A stretch of DNA of 64,000 nt from an uncultured Lachnospiraceae bacterium (GTDB taxonomy: Bacteria > Bacillota > Clostridia > Lachnospirales > Lachnospiraceae). Location of the stretch: contig CABSCP010000007.1 in assembly GCA_902476265.1 (NCBI GenBank), forward strand, positions 62,001-126,000, given 5' to 3'. Of the stretch, positions 43,391 to 51,973 are shown piece after piece. Every line of letters begins with the position of its first letter. Positions within the stretch are counted from its first letter, which is position 1. The notes under the pieces are model-generated. The model worked only from the letters and a program-made list of their open reading frames with translations, was not told where the DNA came from and searched no databases. The position numbers were made by a program, and so were the translations under genes.

Positions 43391-46300
43391 AGGTACATGA
43401 ACTCGCGAAGGAGTTGGATATAAAGAGCAAAGACATCATCAGTTTTTTACAGGAAAAAGGCGTGGATGTAAAAGTGGCGCAGAGCTCTGTTGAGGGCGAC
43501 GCCATAGATTGGGTAAAGAGTAAATTTGCTTCAAAAGCTTCCGGGGCCGAAGAAAAAAAGCCGGTTCCCAAGCCTGCAGAAGCGGAGAATACAGAGAAGA
43601 AAGTGGAGAAGACAGAAAGGATGGCGCAGGTGGAGAAGCCGGAAATATCTACGGAAAAAACAGCGCAGGCAGCGCCCAAACCGCACAAAAAAGCGAAGAC
43701 AATTATTGTAGTGAACAATCCTCAGAACAGCCGCATGAATAATGGCGGTTCCGGAAATAATGACAGAAGGAATAACGGCGGTTTGGGAAACAACGACAGA
43801 AGGAATAACGGCGGCCGCGGGAATGACCGCAGGAACGACCAGAACCGGAATGATCAGAACAGGAACGATCAGAACCGGAATAACGGAAATGGGAACGGAA
43901 GGCGTCAGGGCGGATATCAGGCCGGCGGCCGCAATAACGGCAGCAGCAGTGTCCGTGTGGAAAGCAGACCTTTAATCAAACCGCTCACAAAGCCTTCCCA
44001 GCCGGTGATGCCGGACGAGAAACTTCTGAGCGTGGAACGCGCGGCAAAGGAAGCTGCCGAAAGAGAAGCGGCGGCGCAGCGCGCGGCAAAGGCTGCGGAA
44101 ATCGAAGCACAGAAGAAGGCGGAAGCGGCGGAACGCATGGAAAGAGCTGAAAAAGCCGACCAGGCATCCAGAGCAGAACGCACGGATCATGCGCCCCGGA
44201 CAGAGAACGGCGGAAGGCAGGATTATGTGCCCAGACAGGACCGCGGATCCAGACCGGATCAGCGCAGTGATCGTCCGGAAAGGCAGAACAGTTATTCCGG
44301 TCAGAACAGAAACGACAGACCGGCAGGTCAGGGCCAGTACAACCGGAACGATCAGAACAGAGGCGGCCAGAACAGAAGCGACAGACCGGCAGGTCAGGGC
44401 CAGTACAACCGGAATGATCAGAACAGAGGCGGTCAGAACAGAAGCGACAGGCCGGCAGGTCAGGGCCAGTACGGTCAGTACCGGAATAATAACAACGGCC
44501 GTCCCGGCCAGGATAGGCAGCAGGGCAACGGAGGCAGCGGAAACAATGGACAGAGAAGAGACCAGGGCCGTCCGGGTTATAACGGCGGTACAAGGGATAA
44601 TCAGGGCTTTAATCGCAATACAGGCGCTGGCCGTCCTGGTACAAATAGCGGACGCCCTCAGAGCAGCGATGGAAGGCAGGACAATCGATTCAGAAAGCCT
44701 GCGCCGGCGAAAGGCTTTACGCCGGAAGTCCCCGCAAAAGACACGGAAAAACGCCGTGATGACAGGAGAGTAACCCAGCAGGAGCGCGATAAGAAGTCTA
44801 AGAAAGACGCAATTTACGAAGATGACGCGGCGAAGCTGAAGAATAAGAACAGGGCGGGACGGTTCATCAAACCCGATCCCAAGCCGGCAGAGCCGGAAGA
44901 AGTGATCAAGGTGATCACAGTGCCGGAAACCATCACGATCAAGGAACTGGCGGAGAAGATGAGAATCTTACCCGCAGCGATCATTAAAAAGCTGTTCCTG
45001 GAAGGCAAGATCGTGACGGTAAACCAGGAAATTTCCTATGAGGACGCGGAAAATATTGCGATTGAGTATGACATCATCTGCGAGAAGGAAGTTAAGGTGG
45101 ACGTGATCGAAGAACTCCTGAAAGAGGACGAAGAGAGCGAAGATGATATGACCGCAAGACCTCCGGTCATCTGCGTCATGGGCCACGTTGACCATGGTAA
45201 AACATCCCTGCTGGATGCCATCAGAAAGACTAATGTGACAGACCGTGAAGCGGGCGGAATCACCCAGCATATCGGCGCTTATACGGTTCAGATCAACGGA
45301 CAGAAGATCACATTTTTGGATACACCCGGACATGAAGCGTTCACTGCCATGCGTATGCGCGGCGCCAATTCCACGGATATCGCGGTTTTAGTGGTTGCAG
45401 CGGACGACGGTGTGATGCCTCAGACGGTGGAAGCGATCAACCATGCGAAAGCGGCGGGAATTGAAATCATCGTTGCGGTGAACAAAATCGACAAGCCCAA
45501 TGCCAATGTGGACCGCGTGAAACAGGAACTGACAGAATATGGTCTGATCGCAGAGGATTGGGGCGGAAGCACCGTATTTGTACCGGTATCCGCAAAAACC
45601 GGCGACGGGCTGCAGAACCTGCTTGAAATGATTCTGCTGACCGCAGAGGTGCTGGAACTGAAAGCCAACCCCAACCGTATGGCAAGAGGCCTTGTGATCG
45701 AGGCGGAACTGGATAAGGGCCGCGGCCCTGTTGCCAGAGTGCTGGTACAGAAGGGCACCCTGCATGTGGGCGACTTCGTATCCGCAGGTTCCTCCAGCGG
45801 TAAAGTCCGCGCAATGATCGATGACAAGGGCAGACGGGTGAAAGAGGCCGGTCCTTCCACACCGGTGGAAATTCTGGGCCTTTCCGATGTGCCGGATGCA
45901 GGTGACGTATTCCTGGCTCATGAGAGCGATAAGGAAGCCAAGAACTATGCGGCGGCATTCATCGAACAGAATAAGGAAAAGAAGCTGGAAGAGACAAAAT
46001 CCAAGATGTCCCTGGACGATCTGTTCAACCAGATCCAGGAGGGCAATTTGAAGGAACTCAACCTGATCGTCAAAGCCGATGTACAGGGCAGCGTGGAAGC
46101 CGTGAAGCAGAGTCTGCTGAAGCTTTCCAACGAAGAAGTTGTGGTGAAATGCATCCATGGCGGCGTAGGCGCCATCAACGAATCCGACGTTACCCTGGCC
46201 AGCGCATCCAATGCCATCATCATCGGTTTCAATGTGCGTCCGGATGCGACCGCAAAAGCGACGGCAGAGTTGGAAGGTGTGGATATCCGCCTTTACAGAG

Positions 46301-46656
46301 TCATCTATCAGGCTATCGAGGATATCGAAGCGGCCATGAAGGGAATGCTGGATCCTGTTTTCGAGGAAAAGGTGATCGGCCATGCGGAAGTGCGCCAGAT
46401 CTTCAAGGCATCCGCAATCGGCAATATCGCCGGTTCCTATGTGCTTGACGGCATGTTCCAGAGAAACTGTAAAGTGAGGATCACCAGAGAAGGCGAGCAG
46501 ATTTACGAAGGCAGCCTGGCATCCTTAAAGCGTTTCAAGGACGATGTAAAGGAAGTGAAGGCCGGCTTTGAATGCGGTCTTGTATTTGAAAACTTTGACA
46601 AGATGCAGGAGTTGGATATTGTAGAAGCATATATCATGGTTGAAGTGCCGCGCTAG
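43378..46656 (+). CDS. infB: Translation initiation factor IF-2
   Basis: 1092 residues. It places initiator tRNA on the 30S subunit using GTP. Order: IF2_N (1-50), a very long disordered linker rich in Asn, Arg, Gln and Gly (about 60-480), a second IF2_N (ITIKELAEKMRI, about 519-575), the G domain with VMGHVDHGKTSLL at about 602, DTPGHEAF and NKIDKPN, then domains II-IV with the C-terminal fMet-tRNA-binding part (ECGLVFENFDKM). The linker contains repeats of 5, 11 and 22 residues. ATG 43378 overlaps the ylxQ end, so translation is coupled. Confidence 0.97.
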   Translation: MAKIKVHELAKELDIKSKDIISFLQEKGVDVKVAQSSVEGDAIDWVKSKFASKASGAEEKKPVPKPAEAENTEKKVEKTERMAQVEKPEISTEKTAQAAPKPHKKAKTIIVVNNPQNSRMNNGGSGNNDRRNNGGLGNNDRRNNGGRGNDRRNDQNRNDQNRNDQNRNNGNGNGRRQGGYQAGGRNNGSSSVRVESRPLIKPLTKPSQPVMPDEKLLSVERAAKEAAEREAAAQRAAKAAEIEAQKKAEAAERMERAEKADQASRAERTDHAPRTENGGRQDYVPRQDRGSRPDQRSDRPERQNSYSGQNRNDRPAGQGQYNRNDQNRGGQNRSDRPAGQGQYNRNDQNRGGQNRSDRPAGQGQYGQYRNNNNGRPGQDRQQGNGGSGNNGQRRDQGRPGYNGGTRDNQGFNRNTGAGRPGTNSGRPQSSDGRQDNRFRKPAPAKGFTPEVPAKDTEKRRDDRRVTQQERDKKSKKDAIYEDDAAKLKNKNRAGRFIKPDPKPAEPEEVIKVITVPETITIKELAEKMRILPAAIIKKLFLEGKIVTVNQEISYEDAENIAIEYDIICEKEVKVDVIEELLKEDEESEDDMTARPPVICVMGHVDHGKTSLLDAIRKTNVTDREAGGITQHIGAYTVQINGQKITFLDTPGHEAFTAMRMRGANSTDIAVLVVAADDGVMPQTVEAINHAKAAGIEIIVAVNKIDKPNANVDRVKQELTEYGLIAEDWGGSTVFVPVSAKTGDGLQNLLEMILLTAEVLELKANPNRMARGLVIEAELDKGRGPVARVLVQKGTLHVGDFVSAGSSSGKVRAMIDDKGRRVKEAGPSTPVEILGLSDVPDAGDVFLAHESDKEAKNYAAAFIEQNKEKKLEETKSKMSLDDLFNQIQEGNLKELNLIVKADVQGSVEAVKQSLLKLSNEEVVVKCIHGGVGAINESDVTLASASNAIIIGFNVRPDATAKATAELEGVDIRLYRVIYQAIEDIEAAMKGMLDPVFEEKVIGHAEVRQIFKASAIGNIAGSYVLDGMFQRNCKVRITREGEQIYEGSLASLKRFKDDVKEVKAGFECGLVFENFDKMQELDIVEAYIMVEVPR
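44305..44475 (+). repeat. 66-bp in-frame tandem repeat inside infB
   Basis: Copies start at 44305, 44371 and 44437 (the last partial). Each encodes NRSDRPAGQGQYNRNDQNRG plus GQ, with only a few base changes between copies, so the array is recent or kept alike by recombination. It lies in the disordered linker, so the number of copies can change without breaking IF-2. Confidence 0.92.
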
Positions 46657-46698
46657 AACTGGCAGTGCGCCTTCAAACCGTGACGAGGAAAGGGATAT

Positions 46699-47121
46699 AT
46701 GAGAAAGAACAGTGTAAAAAACAGCAGAATTAACGGCGAAGTGCAGCGTGTTCTGGCTGAGGTAATCCGGGGAGAAATCAAAGATCCCCGGATCAGCCCC
46801 ATGACCAGCGTGGTATCTGTGGAAGTTGCGCCGGATTTAAAGAGCTGCAGGGCATATATCAGCGTGCTGGGAAATGAAGAAGCGCAAAAGGATACCATGG
46901 AAGGGCTGCGCAGCGCGGAAGGGTTTATCCGCGGAAGGCTTGCAAAGGAAATCAACCTGCGCAATACGCCGGAAATCCGCTTCATCATTGACCAGTCCAT
47001 CGCTTACGGTGTTGATATGTCCAAAAAGATTGATCAGGTTATGGCAGATCAGCGCGCCAGAAAAGGCGGAGAGGATGGGACGGAAAATGAAGAAGATTTT
47101 GGAGGAACTGGGCAGCAGTGA
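46699..47121 (+). CDS. rbfA: Ribosome-binding factor A
   Basis: A 140-residue KH-like protein that helps 16S rRNA 5'-end maturation. Seen: INGEVQRVLAEVIRGEIKDPR, VAPDLKSCRAYISVLG, and the helix EIRFIIDQSIAYGVDMSKKID. An acidic tail of about 20 residues follows. The start has GAGGAAAGGG. Its end overlaps nrnA by about 47 bp. Confidence 0.95.
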   Translation: MRKNSVKNSRINGEVQRVLAEVIRGEIKDPRISPMTSVVSVEVAPDLKSCRAYISVLGNEEAQKDTMEGLRSAEGFIRGRLAKEINLRNTPEIRFIIDQSIAYGVDMSKKIDQVMADQRARKGGEDGTENEEDFGGTGQQ

Positions 47122-48037
47122 CAGAATTGCGGTCACGGGGCATGAAAGGCCTGACGGCGACTGCGTGGGCTCCTGTATGGGGCTTTACCTCTATTTAAAA
47201 AAGGCGCTGCCGGACGCGCGGATCGATGTATATCTGGAAAAACCGGCAGACATTTTTTCCTGTATTCAGGAAATTGACGCGGTGAAAACGGACTGCAGTG
47301 CGGACATCTGTTATGATGTGTGCATTGCAGTGGATACCGTGAAAGACCGCCTGGGCGCAGCTGAGAAATACTTTGACACTGCGGCCAAAACAATTAATAT
47401 TGACCATCATATCAGCAACGCATCGGGATGCGGCCAGGTCAACTATGTCAATCCCCAGGCCAGTTCCACCTGTGAACTGGTTTATGAACTTCTGGAGGAA
47501 GAACTGATTGACCGGGACATTGCCAAGGCACTTTACATCGGCATGATCCACGATACGGGCGTGTTTCAGTATTCCAATACCACGCCTCATACTCTGGAGG
47601 TTGCGGCAAAGCTGATCGCTTACGGATTTGATTTTTCCAGGCTGATTGATGAAACATTTTATGAAAAAACTTATGTGCAGAACCAGATTCTGGGCAGGGC
47701 GCTGTTAGAGAGCATCATGTTCATGAACGGCAGATGTATTGTCAGCTCCGTCGATAAAAAGACTATGGAATTTTACGGCGTGGGACCGAAGGATCTGGAC
47801 GGTATCGTGAGCCAGCTGCGCATTATCAAGGGCGTGGAGTGTGCGGTTTTCATGTACCAGACCGGCCCTCAGGAATACAAGGTCAGCATGCGCTCCAACG
47901 GAAAAGTGGATGTGGCCTCCGTGGCCTCCTATTTTGGCGGCGGCGGACATGTGCGCGCGGCAGGCTGTACCATGAGGGGCACTTTCCATGACTGTATCAA
48001 CAATCTGTCCCTACATATCGAAAAACAGCTGGGCTGA
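47075..48037 (+). CDS. nrnA: DHH-family oligoribonuclease / pAp phosphatase NrnA
   Basis: About 320 residues. It degrades short RNA or DNA oligomers and dephosphorylates 3'-phosphoadenosine 5'-phosphate. Seen: the DHH domain with VTGHERPDGDCVGS, CIAVDTVKDR, NIDHHISN and IGMIHDTGVF, and the DHHA1 domain with GGGGHVRAAGC near the C-terminus. The open frame extends far into rbfA; I chose ATG 47075, preceded by AAGGCGGAGAGG (ATG 47087 is also possible). The length is that of B. subtilis NrnA (313). Confidence 0.93.
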   Translation: MGRKMKKILEELGSSDRIAVTGHERPDGDCVGSCMGLYLYLKKALPDARIDVYLEKPADIFSCIQEIDAVKTDCSADICYDVCIAVDTVKDRLGAAEKYFDTAAKTINIDHHISNASGCGQVNYVNPQASSTCELVYELLEEELIDRDIAKALYIGMIHDTGVFQYSNTTPHTLEVAAKLIAYGFDFSRLIDETFYEKTYVQNQILGRALLESIMFMNGRCIVSSVDKKTMEFYGVGPKDLDGIVSQLRIIKGVECAVFMYQTGPQEYKVSMRSNGKVDVASVASYFGGGGHVRAAGCTMRGTFHDCINNLSLHIEKQLG

Positions 48038-48076
48038 GGGCTTATTGATACATACACCTGTAAAGGAGTCAGATAA

Positions 48077-48985
48077 ATGAACGGCATTCTCAATGTCTAT
48101 AAGGAACCCGGCTTTACTTCCTTTGATGTGGTGGCAAAGCTGCGGGGAATCTGCAAACAGAAAAAAATAGGCCACACAGGTACCCTGGACCCGGACGCGT
48201 CCGGGGTACTTCCCGTCTGTCTGGGAAATGCCACAAAACTGTGTGATCTGCTCACGGATAAGACCAAGGAATACCGGGCGAAGCTGCTTTTGGGCTGTAT
48301 CACGGATACTCAGGATACCACGGGCAGCATTTTGGAAGAACATCCGGTCACCGCAACAAAGGAGGAGGTCCGAAGCGCCATCCTTTCTTTTGTGGGAGAA
48401 TATGATCAGATTCCGCCCATGTATTCCGCCCTGAAGGTGAACGGACAGAAACTCTGCGATCTGGCCCGGGCGGGGAAAGTGGTGGAGCGCAAAAGCCGCA
48501 GGATCACCATATACGCCATTGAAATAGAAGAGATAGATCTTCCGTATGCGGTCATGCGGGTATCCTGTTCCAAAGGAACCTATATCCGCACGCTGTGCGA
48601 TGACATCGGCAGAAAGCTGGGCTGCGGCGGCGCCATGGCGGAGCTGGTGCGCACCCGTTCCGGACAGTTCGAAATCGGGCAGGCGAAAAAGCTTGCCGAA
48701 ATCGAACAGCTTGCCCGGGAAGGCAGGCTGGAAGAAATTCTGCTTCCGACGGATTCTGTTTTCGCCGGACTTCCGGCGGTCAGGGTAAAAAAAGAAGCGG
48801 ATTTGCTGGCGGTAAACGGCAACCCGCTGTATCCCGGGCATCTGGAAGGAGTGGAAGAAACTCCGGCAGACGGAATGCAGATACGGGTTTACGGTGAAAG
48901 CGGAAGATTTTACGGCGTTTACGGCTGGCAGGAAGAAAACGGGCGCTTTAAACCCGTGAAAATGTTTTTGGGAAAGGATGCGTAA
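48077..48985 (+). CDS. truB: tRNA pseudouridine(55) synthase
   Basis: 302 residues. It makes pseudouridine 55 in the T loop of tRNAs. Seen: NVYKEPGFTSFDVVAKLR, the catalytic HTGTLDPDASGVLPVCLG with the key Asp, YRAKLLLGCITDTQD, YSALKVNGQKLCDLAR, and a C-terminal PUA-like part ending VYGWQEENGRFKPVK. The start has AAAGGAGTC. It is followed 5 bp later by ribF. Confidence 0.96.
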   Translation: MNGILNVYKEPGFTSFDVVAKLRGICKQKKIGHTGTLDPDASGVLPVCLGNATKLCDLLTDKTKEYRAKLLLGCITDTQDTTGSILEEHPVTATKEEVRSAILSFVGEYDQIPPMYSALKVNGQKLCDLARAGKVVERKSRRITIYAIEIEEIDLPYAVMRVSCSKGTYIRTLCDDIGRKLGCGGAMAELVRTRSGQFEIGQAKKLAEIEQLAREGRLEEILLPTDSVFAGLPAVRVKKEADLLAVNGNPLYPGHLEGVEETPADGMQIRVYGESGRFYGVYGWQEENGRFKPVKMFLGKDA

Positions 48986-48990
48986 ATCGG

Positions 48991-49908
48991 ATGCAGATTA
49001 TATCCGGGGCAACTCAATTTCAGCTGGAAAACCCCTCGGCGGTGGCAATCGGAAAATTTGACGGGGTCCACCGGGGGCACAAAGCCCTTTTGGAGCGGAT
49101 TTTGGAAGCAAAAGAAGAGGGACTGCAAGCGGCCGTGTTTACCTTCGACCCTTCTCCGGCAGCTTTTTTTTCAAAGAAAGTGATCAGAGGGCTTACCACA
49201 AAAGAAGAGAAGAGACGGTTTTTCCGGCAGCTGGGAGTGGATACCCTCATTGAATTCCCGCTGAACGAAGAAACCGCCGCCATGTCTCCCGAAAACTTTA
49301 TCAAAGAAATTCTGTGCGACAGGATGAAGGCCGGGCTGGTGGCGGCGGGGACGGATCTTTCCTTCGGAGACAAGGGAAAAGGGGACTGCGCCCTGCTGCG
49401 GAAGTATGCACAGCGCTGCGGCTATCGGGTGGAGATTATCGATAAGGTTTATGAGGGCGGCGAAGAAATCAGCTCCACCCGGGTGCGAAGGGCTGTGGAG
49501 GCCGGGAGGATGGAAGAGGCCGCCTGCCTTTTGGGAGCTCCCTATATGGTGATGGGAACGGTGGTCCACGGCAGGCAGATCGGGCGCAGGATAGGATTTC
49601 CTACGGTGAACCTTCTGCCGCCTCCGGACAAGCTTCTGCCGCCAAACGGTGTTTATTTATCGGAGGCAGAATGCCACAAAGGGATTTTTAAAGGCCTGAC
49701 CAATGTGGGGGTGCGGCCCACCGTGGAACAGGGGCCAAATCCGCCGGCCGGTGTGGAAACCTATCTTTATGATTTTTCGGATGACATCTATGACAGTTTC
49801 ATCACGGTGCGCCTGCTGTCGTTCTGCAGGCCGGAACAAAAATTTGAGAATCTTGATGCGTTAAAAAAACAGTTAGAAATTGATATAGAAAAGGGCAGGC
49901 AACGCTGA
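48991..49908 (+). CDS. ribF: Bifunctional riboflavin kinase / FAD synthetase
   Basis: 305 residues. The N-terminal adenylyltransferase (1-180) has VAIGKFDGVHRGHKALL and EEISSTRVRRAVEAG; the C-terminal kinase (185-300) has GRRIGFPTVNL and GLTNVGVRPTV, then VETYLYDF. It converts riboflavin to FMN and FAD. The start ATG follows AAAGGATG at a wide spacing. A terminator overlaps the stop, closing the rimP-ribF operon. Confidence 0.95.
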   Translation: MQIISGATQFQLENPSAVAIGKFDGVHRGHKALLERILEAKEEGLQAAVFTFDPSPAAFFSKKVIRGLTTKEEKRRFFRQLGVDTLIEFPLNEETAAMSPENFIKEILCDRMKAGLVAAGTDLSFGDKGKGDCALLRKYAQRCGYRVEIIDKVYEGGEEISSTRVRRAVEAGRMEEAACLLGAPYMVMGTVVHGRQIGRRIGFPTVNLLPPPDKLLPPNGVYLSEAECHKGIFKGLTNVGVRPTVEQGPNPPAGVETYLYDFSDDIYDSFITVRLLSFCRPEQKFENLDALKKQLEIDIEKGRQR

Positions 49909-49928
49909 TCGGAGCCTGTCCTTTTTTG
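49889..49928 (+). terminator. Terminator ending the rimP-ribF operon
   Basis: AAAAGGGCAGGC pairs GCCTGTCCTTTT, followed by a T-run. The left arm includes the last codons of ribF. Confidence 0.85.
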
Positions 49929-49965
49929 TTTTGGGAAGGAAAAAGGGAAAGTTTGTAGAAATTTC

Positions 49966-49994
49966 TTGTAAGTTTTGTGAATATAACGTAAAAT
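49966..49994 (+). promoter_or_regulatory. Promoter of the Na/Pi cotransporter gene
   Basis: TTGTAA, 17 bp, TAAAAT at 49989-49994, 67 bp before the start codon. Confidence 0.5.
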
Positions 49995-50061
49995 ATACGT
50001 GAACTGCGTAAAATTGGTGTAATAAATTTTTATATTTCCAAATACGAAGGAGAAGCTTAAA

Positions 50062-51720
50062 ATGGACATAGGTTCTATGATTTTGTCACTGGCCGGCGGC
50101 CTGGGCATGTTCCTGCTGGGCATGAAGATGATGAGCGACAGCATAGAGAAGGCGGCGGGCGCGAAGCTGAGGGGGATCCTGGAGATGTTTACCAAGAACC
50201 GCTTCGTCGGTATGATTGTGGGCGTGATATTCACTGCGGTGATCCAGTCATCCTCCGCATGTACGGTCATGGTGGTCAGCTTTGTTAACTCCGGCCTGAT
50301 GAATCTGTATCAGGCGGCCGGCGTTATTTTCGGCGCCAATATCGGTACCACGGTGACTTCCCAGCTGGTATCCTTCAATCTTTCCAAAATTGCCCCGGTG
50401 TTCCTCCTTGGTGGCGTCATTGTCATCATGTTCTGCAAACGGCAGAATATTGTGAAGTTTGCCAACATTGTGCTGGGATTCGGCGTGCTCTTCATGGGAC
50501 TTTCGGGAATGTCCTCCGCCATGTCCGGCATGAAGGATATGCCCCAGATCGTCAATCTTCTGCATTCCCTGGAAAGCCCCCTTCTGGCAATTCTGGTGGG
50601 CACGGTGCTGACGGCGGTGATCCAAAGTTCTTCCGTTACGGTCAGCATTGTCCTTCTGATGGCAAATCAGGGACTGCTGCAGCTTCCGATTTGCCTGTTC
50701 ATCATTTTGGGATGTAATATCGGCGCCTGCGCTTCCGCACTCCTGGCTTCCATGGCGGGAAAGAAAGATGCAAAGCGGGCGGCAATGATCCATTTTCTGT
50801 TCAACGTGATCGGAACAGTCATCATGTATGTGATCTTAAAGATTGCAATGGATCCGGTGATGGGGCTTTTGCATACCATATCCGGCGACAATCCGGGAAG
50901 GTTTGTGGCAAATGCTCATACCACCTTCAAGATTTTCCAGGTAATCATCCTGTTCCCCTTCTCCGGCTGGATCGTGAAGATGACTTATCTGCTGGTGCCC
51001 GGCACGGACAAGAAGATCAGCTACCGCGAAAGCTTTACTTTGAAATACATCGGCGACAAGGTGGTGTTCAACCCGGCTACGGCAGTGGTTGAGGTCATTA
51101 AGGAGCTGGACCGCATGGCGTCTCTTGCCAGTGAGAATTTAAACCGCGCCATGAATGCGCTGATCACCCTGGATGATGAAGATATCCAGGAAGTCTATAA
51201 TGTGGAAAAGAACATCAATTTCCTGAATCATGCCATTACCAATTATCTGGTCAAGATCAACCAGACCACGCTGCCCATTGAGGACCAGAAGAGCATCGGC
51301 GCGCTGTTCCATGTGGTCAACGACATAGAACGGATCGGTGATCACGCGGAGAACGTGGCGGATTCCGCTATCCGGCGCAAGGAAACCGGGGTGGCGTTCA
51401 GCAAACCCGCTCAGAAGGAGCTGGGAGAAATGCTGGATATGGTCAACAATATCATCCGCTATTCCGTTGAAATGTTTGTCACCAGTTCGGAAGAACATAT
51501 GCGGGATATTGCACAGCTGGAGGATGCGATTGACAATAAGGAAAAAGAACTCCAGAAGAAGCATATCGAGAGACTGACGAAAAACGAATGTTCTCCGGAG
51601 GCGGGAATGATATTCTCGGATCTGGTATCCGGGCTGGAGCGGGTGGCCGACCATGCCACCAACATCGCTTTTGCGATTCACAACAGTGAAAATGCAGACT
51701 TGGCAGACAAGGCATCCTGA
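50062..51720 (+). CDS. Na+/phosphate cotransporter with PhoU-like tail
   Basis: 552 residues. The membrane half (1-310) has the duplicated Na/Pi cotransporter core with two VIQSSS motifs (AVIQSSSACTVM, AVIQSSSVTVSI) and GANIGTTVTSQL / GCNIGACASALL. The cytoplasmic half (about 340-545) is a PhoU-like helical bundle (INFLNHAITNYLVKI, DIERIGDHAENVAD, LERVADHATNIAFAI). It takes up phosphate with sodium. The start has GAAGGAGAAGC. It has its own promoter and terminator, so it is a single-gene unit within the translation block. Confidence 0.92.
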   Translation: MDIGSMILSLAGGLGMFLLGMKMMSDSIEKAAGAKLRGILEMFTKNRFVGMIVGVIFTAVIQSSSACTVMVVSFVNSGLMNLYQAAGVIFGANIGTTVTSQLVSFNLSKIAPVFLLGGVIVIMFCKRQNIVKFANIVLGFGVLFMGLSGMSSAMSGMKDMPQIVNLLHSLESPLLAILVGTVLTAVIQSSSVTVSIVLLMANQGLLQLPICLFIILGCNIGACASALLASMAGKKDAKRAAMIHFLFNVIGTVIMYVILKIAMDPVMGLLHTISGDNPGRFVANAHTTFKIFQVIILFPFSGWIVKMTYLLVPGTDKKISYRESFTLKYIGDKVVFNPATAVVEVIKELDRMASLASENLNRAMNALITLDDEDIQEVYNVEKNINFLNHAITNYLVKINQTTLPIEDQKSIGALFHVVNDIERIGDHAENVADSAIRRKETGVAFSKPAQKELGEMLDMVNNIIRYSVEMFVTSSEEHMRDIAQLEDAIDNKEKELQKKHIERLTKNECSPEAGMIFSDLVSGLERVADHATNIAFAIHNSENADLADKAS

Positions 51721-51737
51721 GGGGTGCCTTGTTTTTT
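51709..51737 (+). terminator. Terminator of the Na/Pi cotransporter gene
   Basis: AAGGCATCC, loop TGA (the stop codon), GGGGTGCCTT, then G and TTTTTT. The stop codon lies in the loop. Confidence 0.85.
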
Positions 51738-51777
51738 CATACGATAGGAAACTTCGTTTCCTATCGTATGAAAAAAC
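51731..51777. repeat. Perfect 22-bp inverted repeat with a 3-bp loop
   Basis: GTTTTTTCATACGATAGGAAAC, TTC, then its exact complement. The T-run lies in the left arm and the A-run in the right arm, so it is not a normal terminator in either direction, and its left arm shares the T-tract of the preceding terminator. It looks like a small mobile or dispersed palindrome. Confidence 0.9.
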
Positions 51778-51881
51778 ACGCTTCGCTGTAGATGCGCACA
51801 CTTTTTTATCGGCATCGGCCGCGCAATGGGAGAGGCTCCTGACGGGGACAGCAGCTGGAAAATATTTCACAAAAAAGGGCG

Positions 51882-51910
51882 TTGACAATTTTTGCTCGTT
51901 TCTCTATAAT
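51882..51910 (+). promoter_or_regulatory. Perfect consensus sigma-A promoter of the NlpC/P60 gene
   Basis: TTGACA at 51882-51887, exactly 17 bp, TATAAT at 51905-51910. Such a fully consensus promoter should be very strong unless repressed. Confidence 0.9.
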
Positions 51911-51925
51911 GAAATTGTTACAAAA

Positions 51926-51958
51926 ATATTACGATTTGAGGGCGGGATATTACGATTT
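51926..51958 (+). promoter_or_regulatory. Two ATATTACGATTT direct repeats just after the transcription start
   Basis: Copies at 51926-51937 and 51947-51958 with matching AGGG flanks, spaced 21 bp (two helical turns). The first lies about 10 bp past the expected start site. A repressor bound here would block the strong promoter; the binder is unknown. Confidence 0.7.
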
Positions 51959-51973
51959 AAGGGAGAATGACGA

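Noticed and set aside
44305..44475. Regularly spaced repeats that might suggest a CRISPR array
   Set aside because: The repeats are tandem, in frame, without unique spacers, and code for the IF-2 linker.
51653..51970. 105-residue open frame across the transporter end and the 51731-51777 palindrome
   Set aside because: It reads through a terminator, a palindrome and a consensus promoter; the FSYDRK/FLSYEKT text is the translated palindrome.
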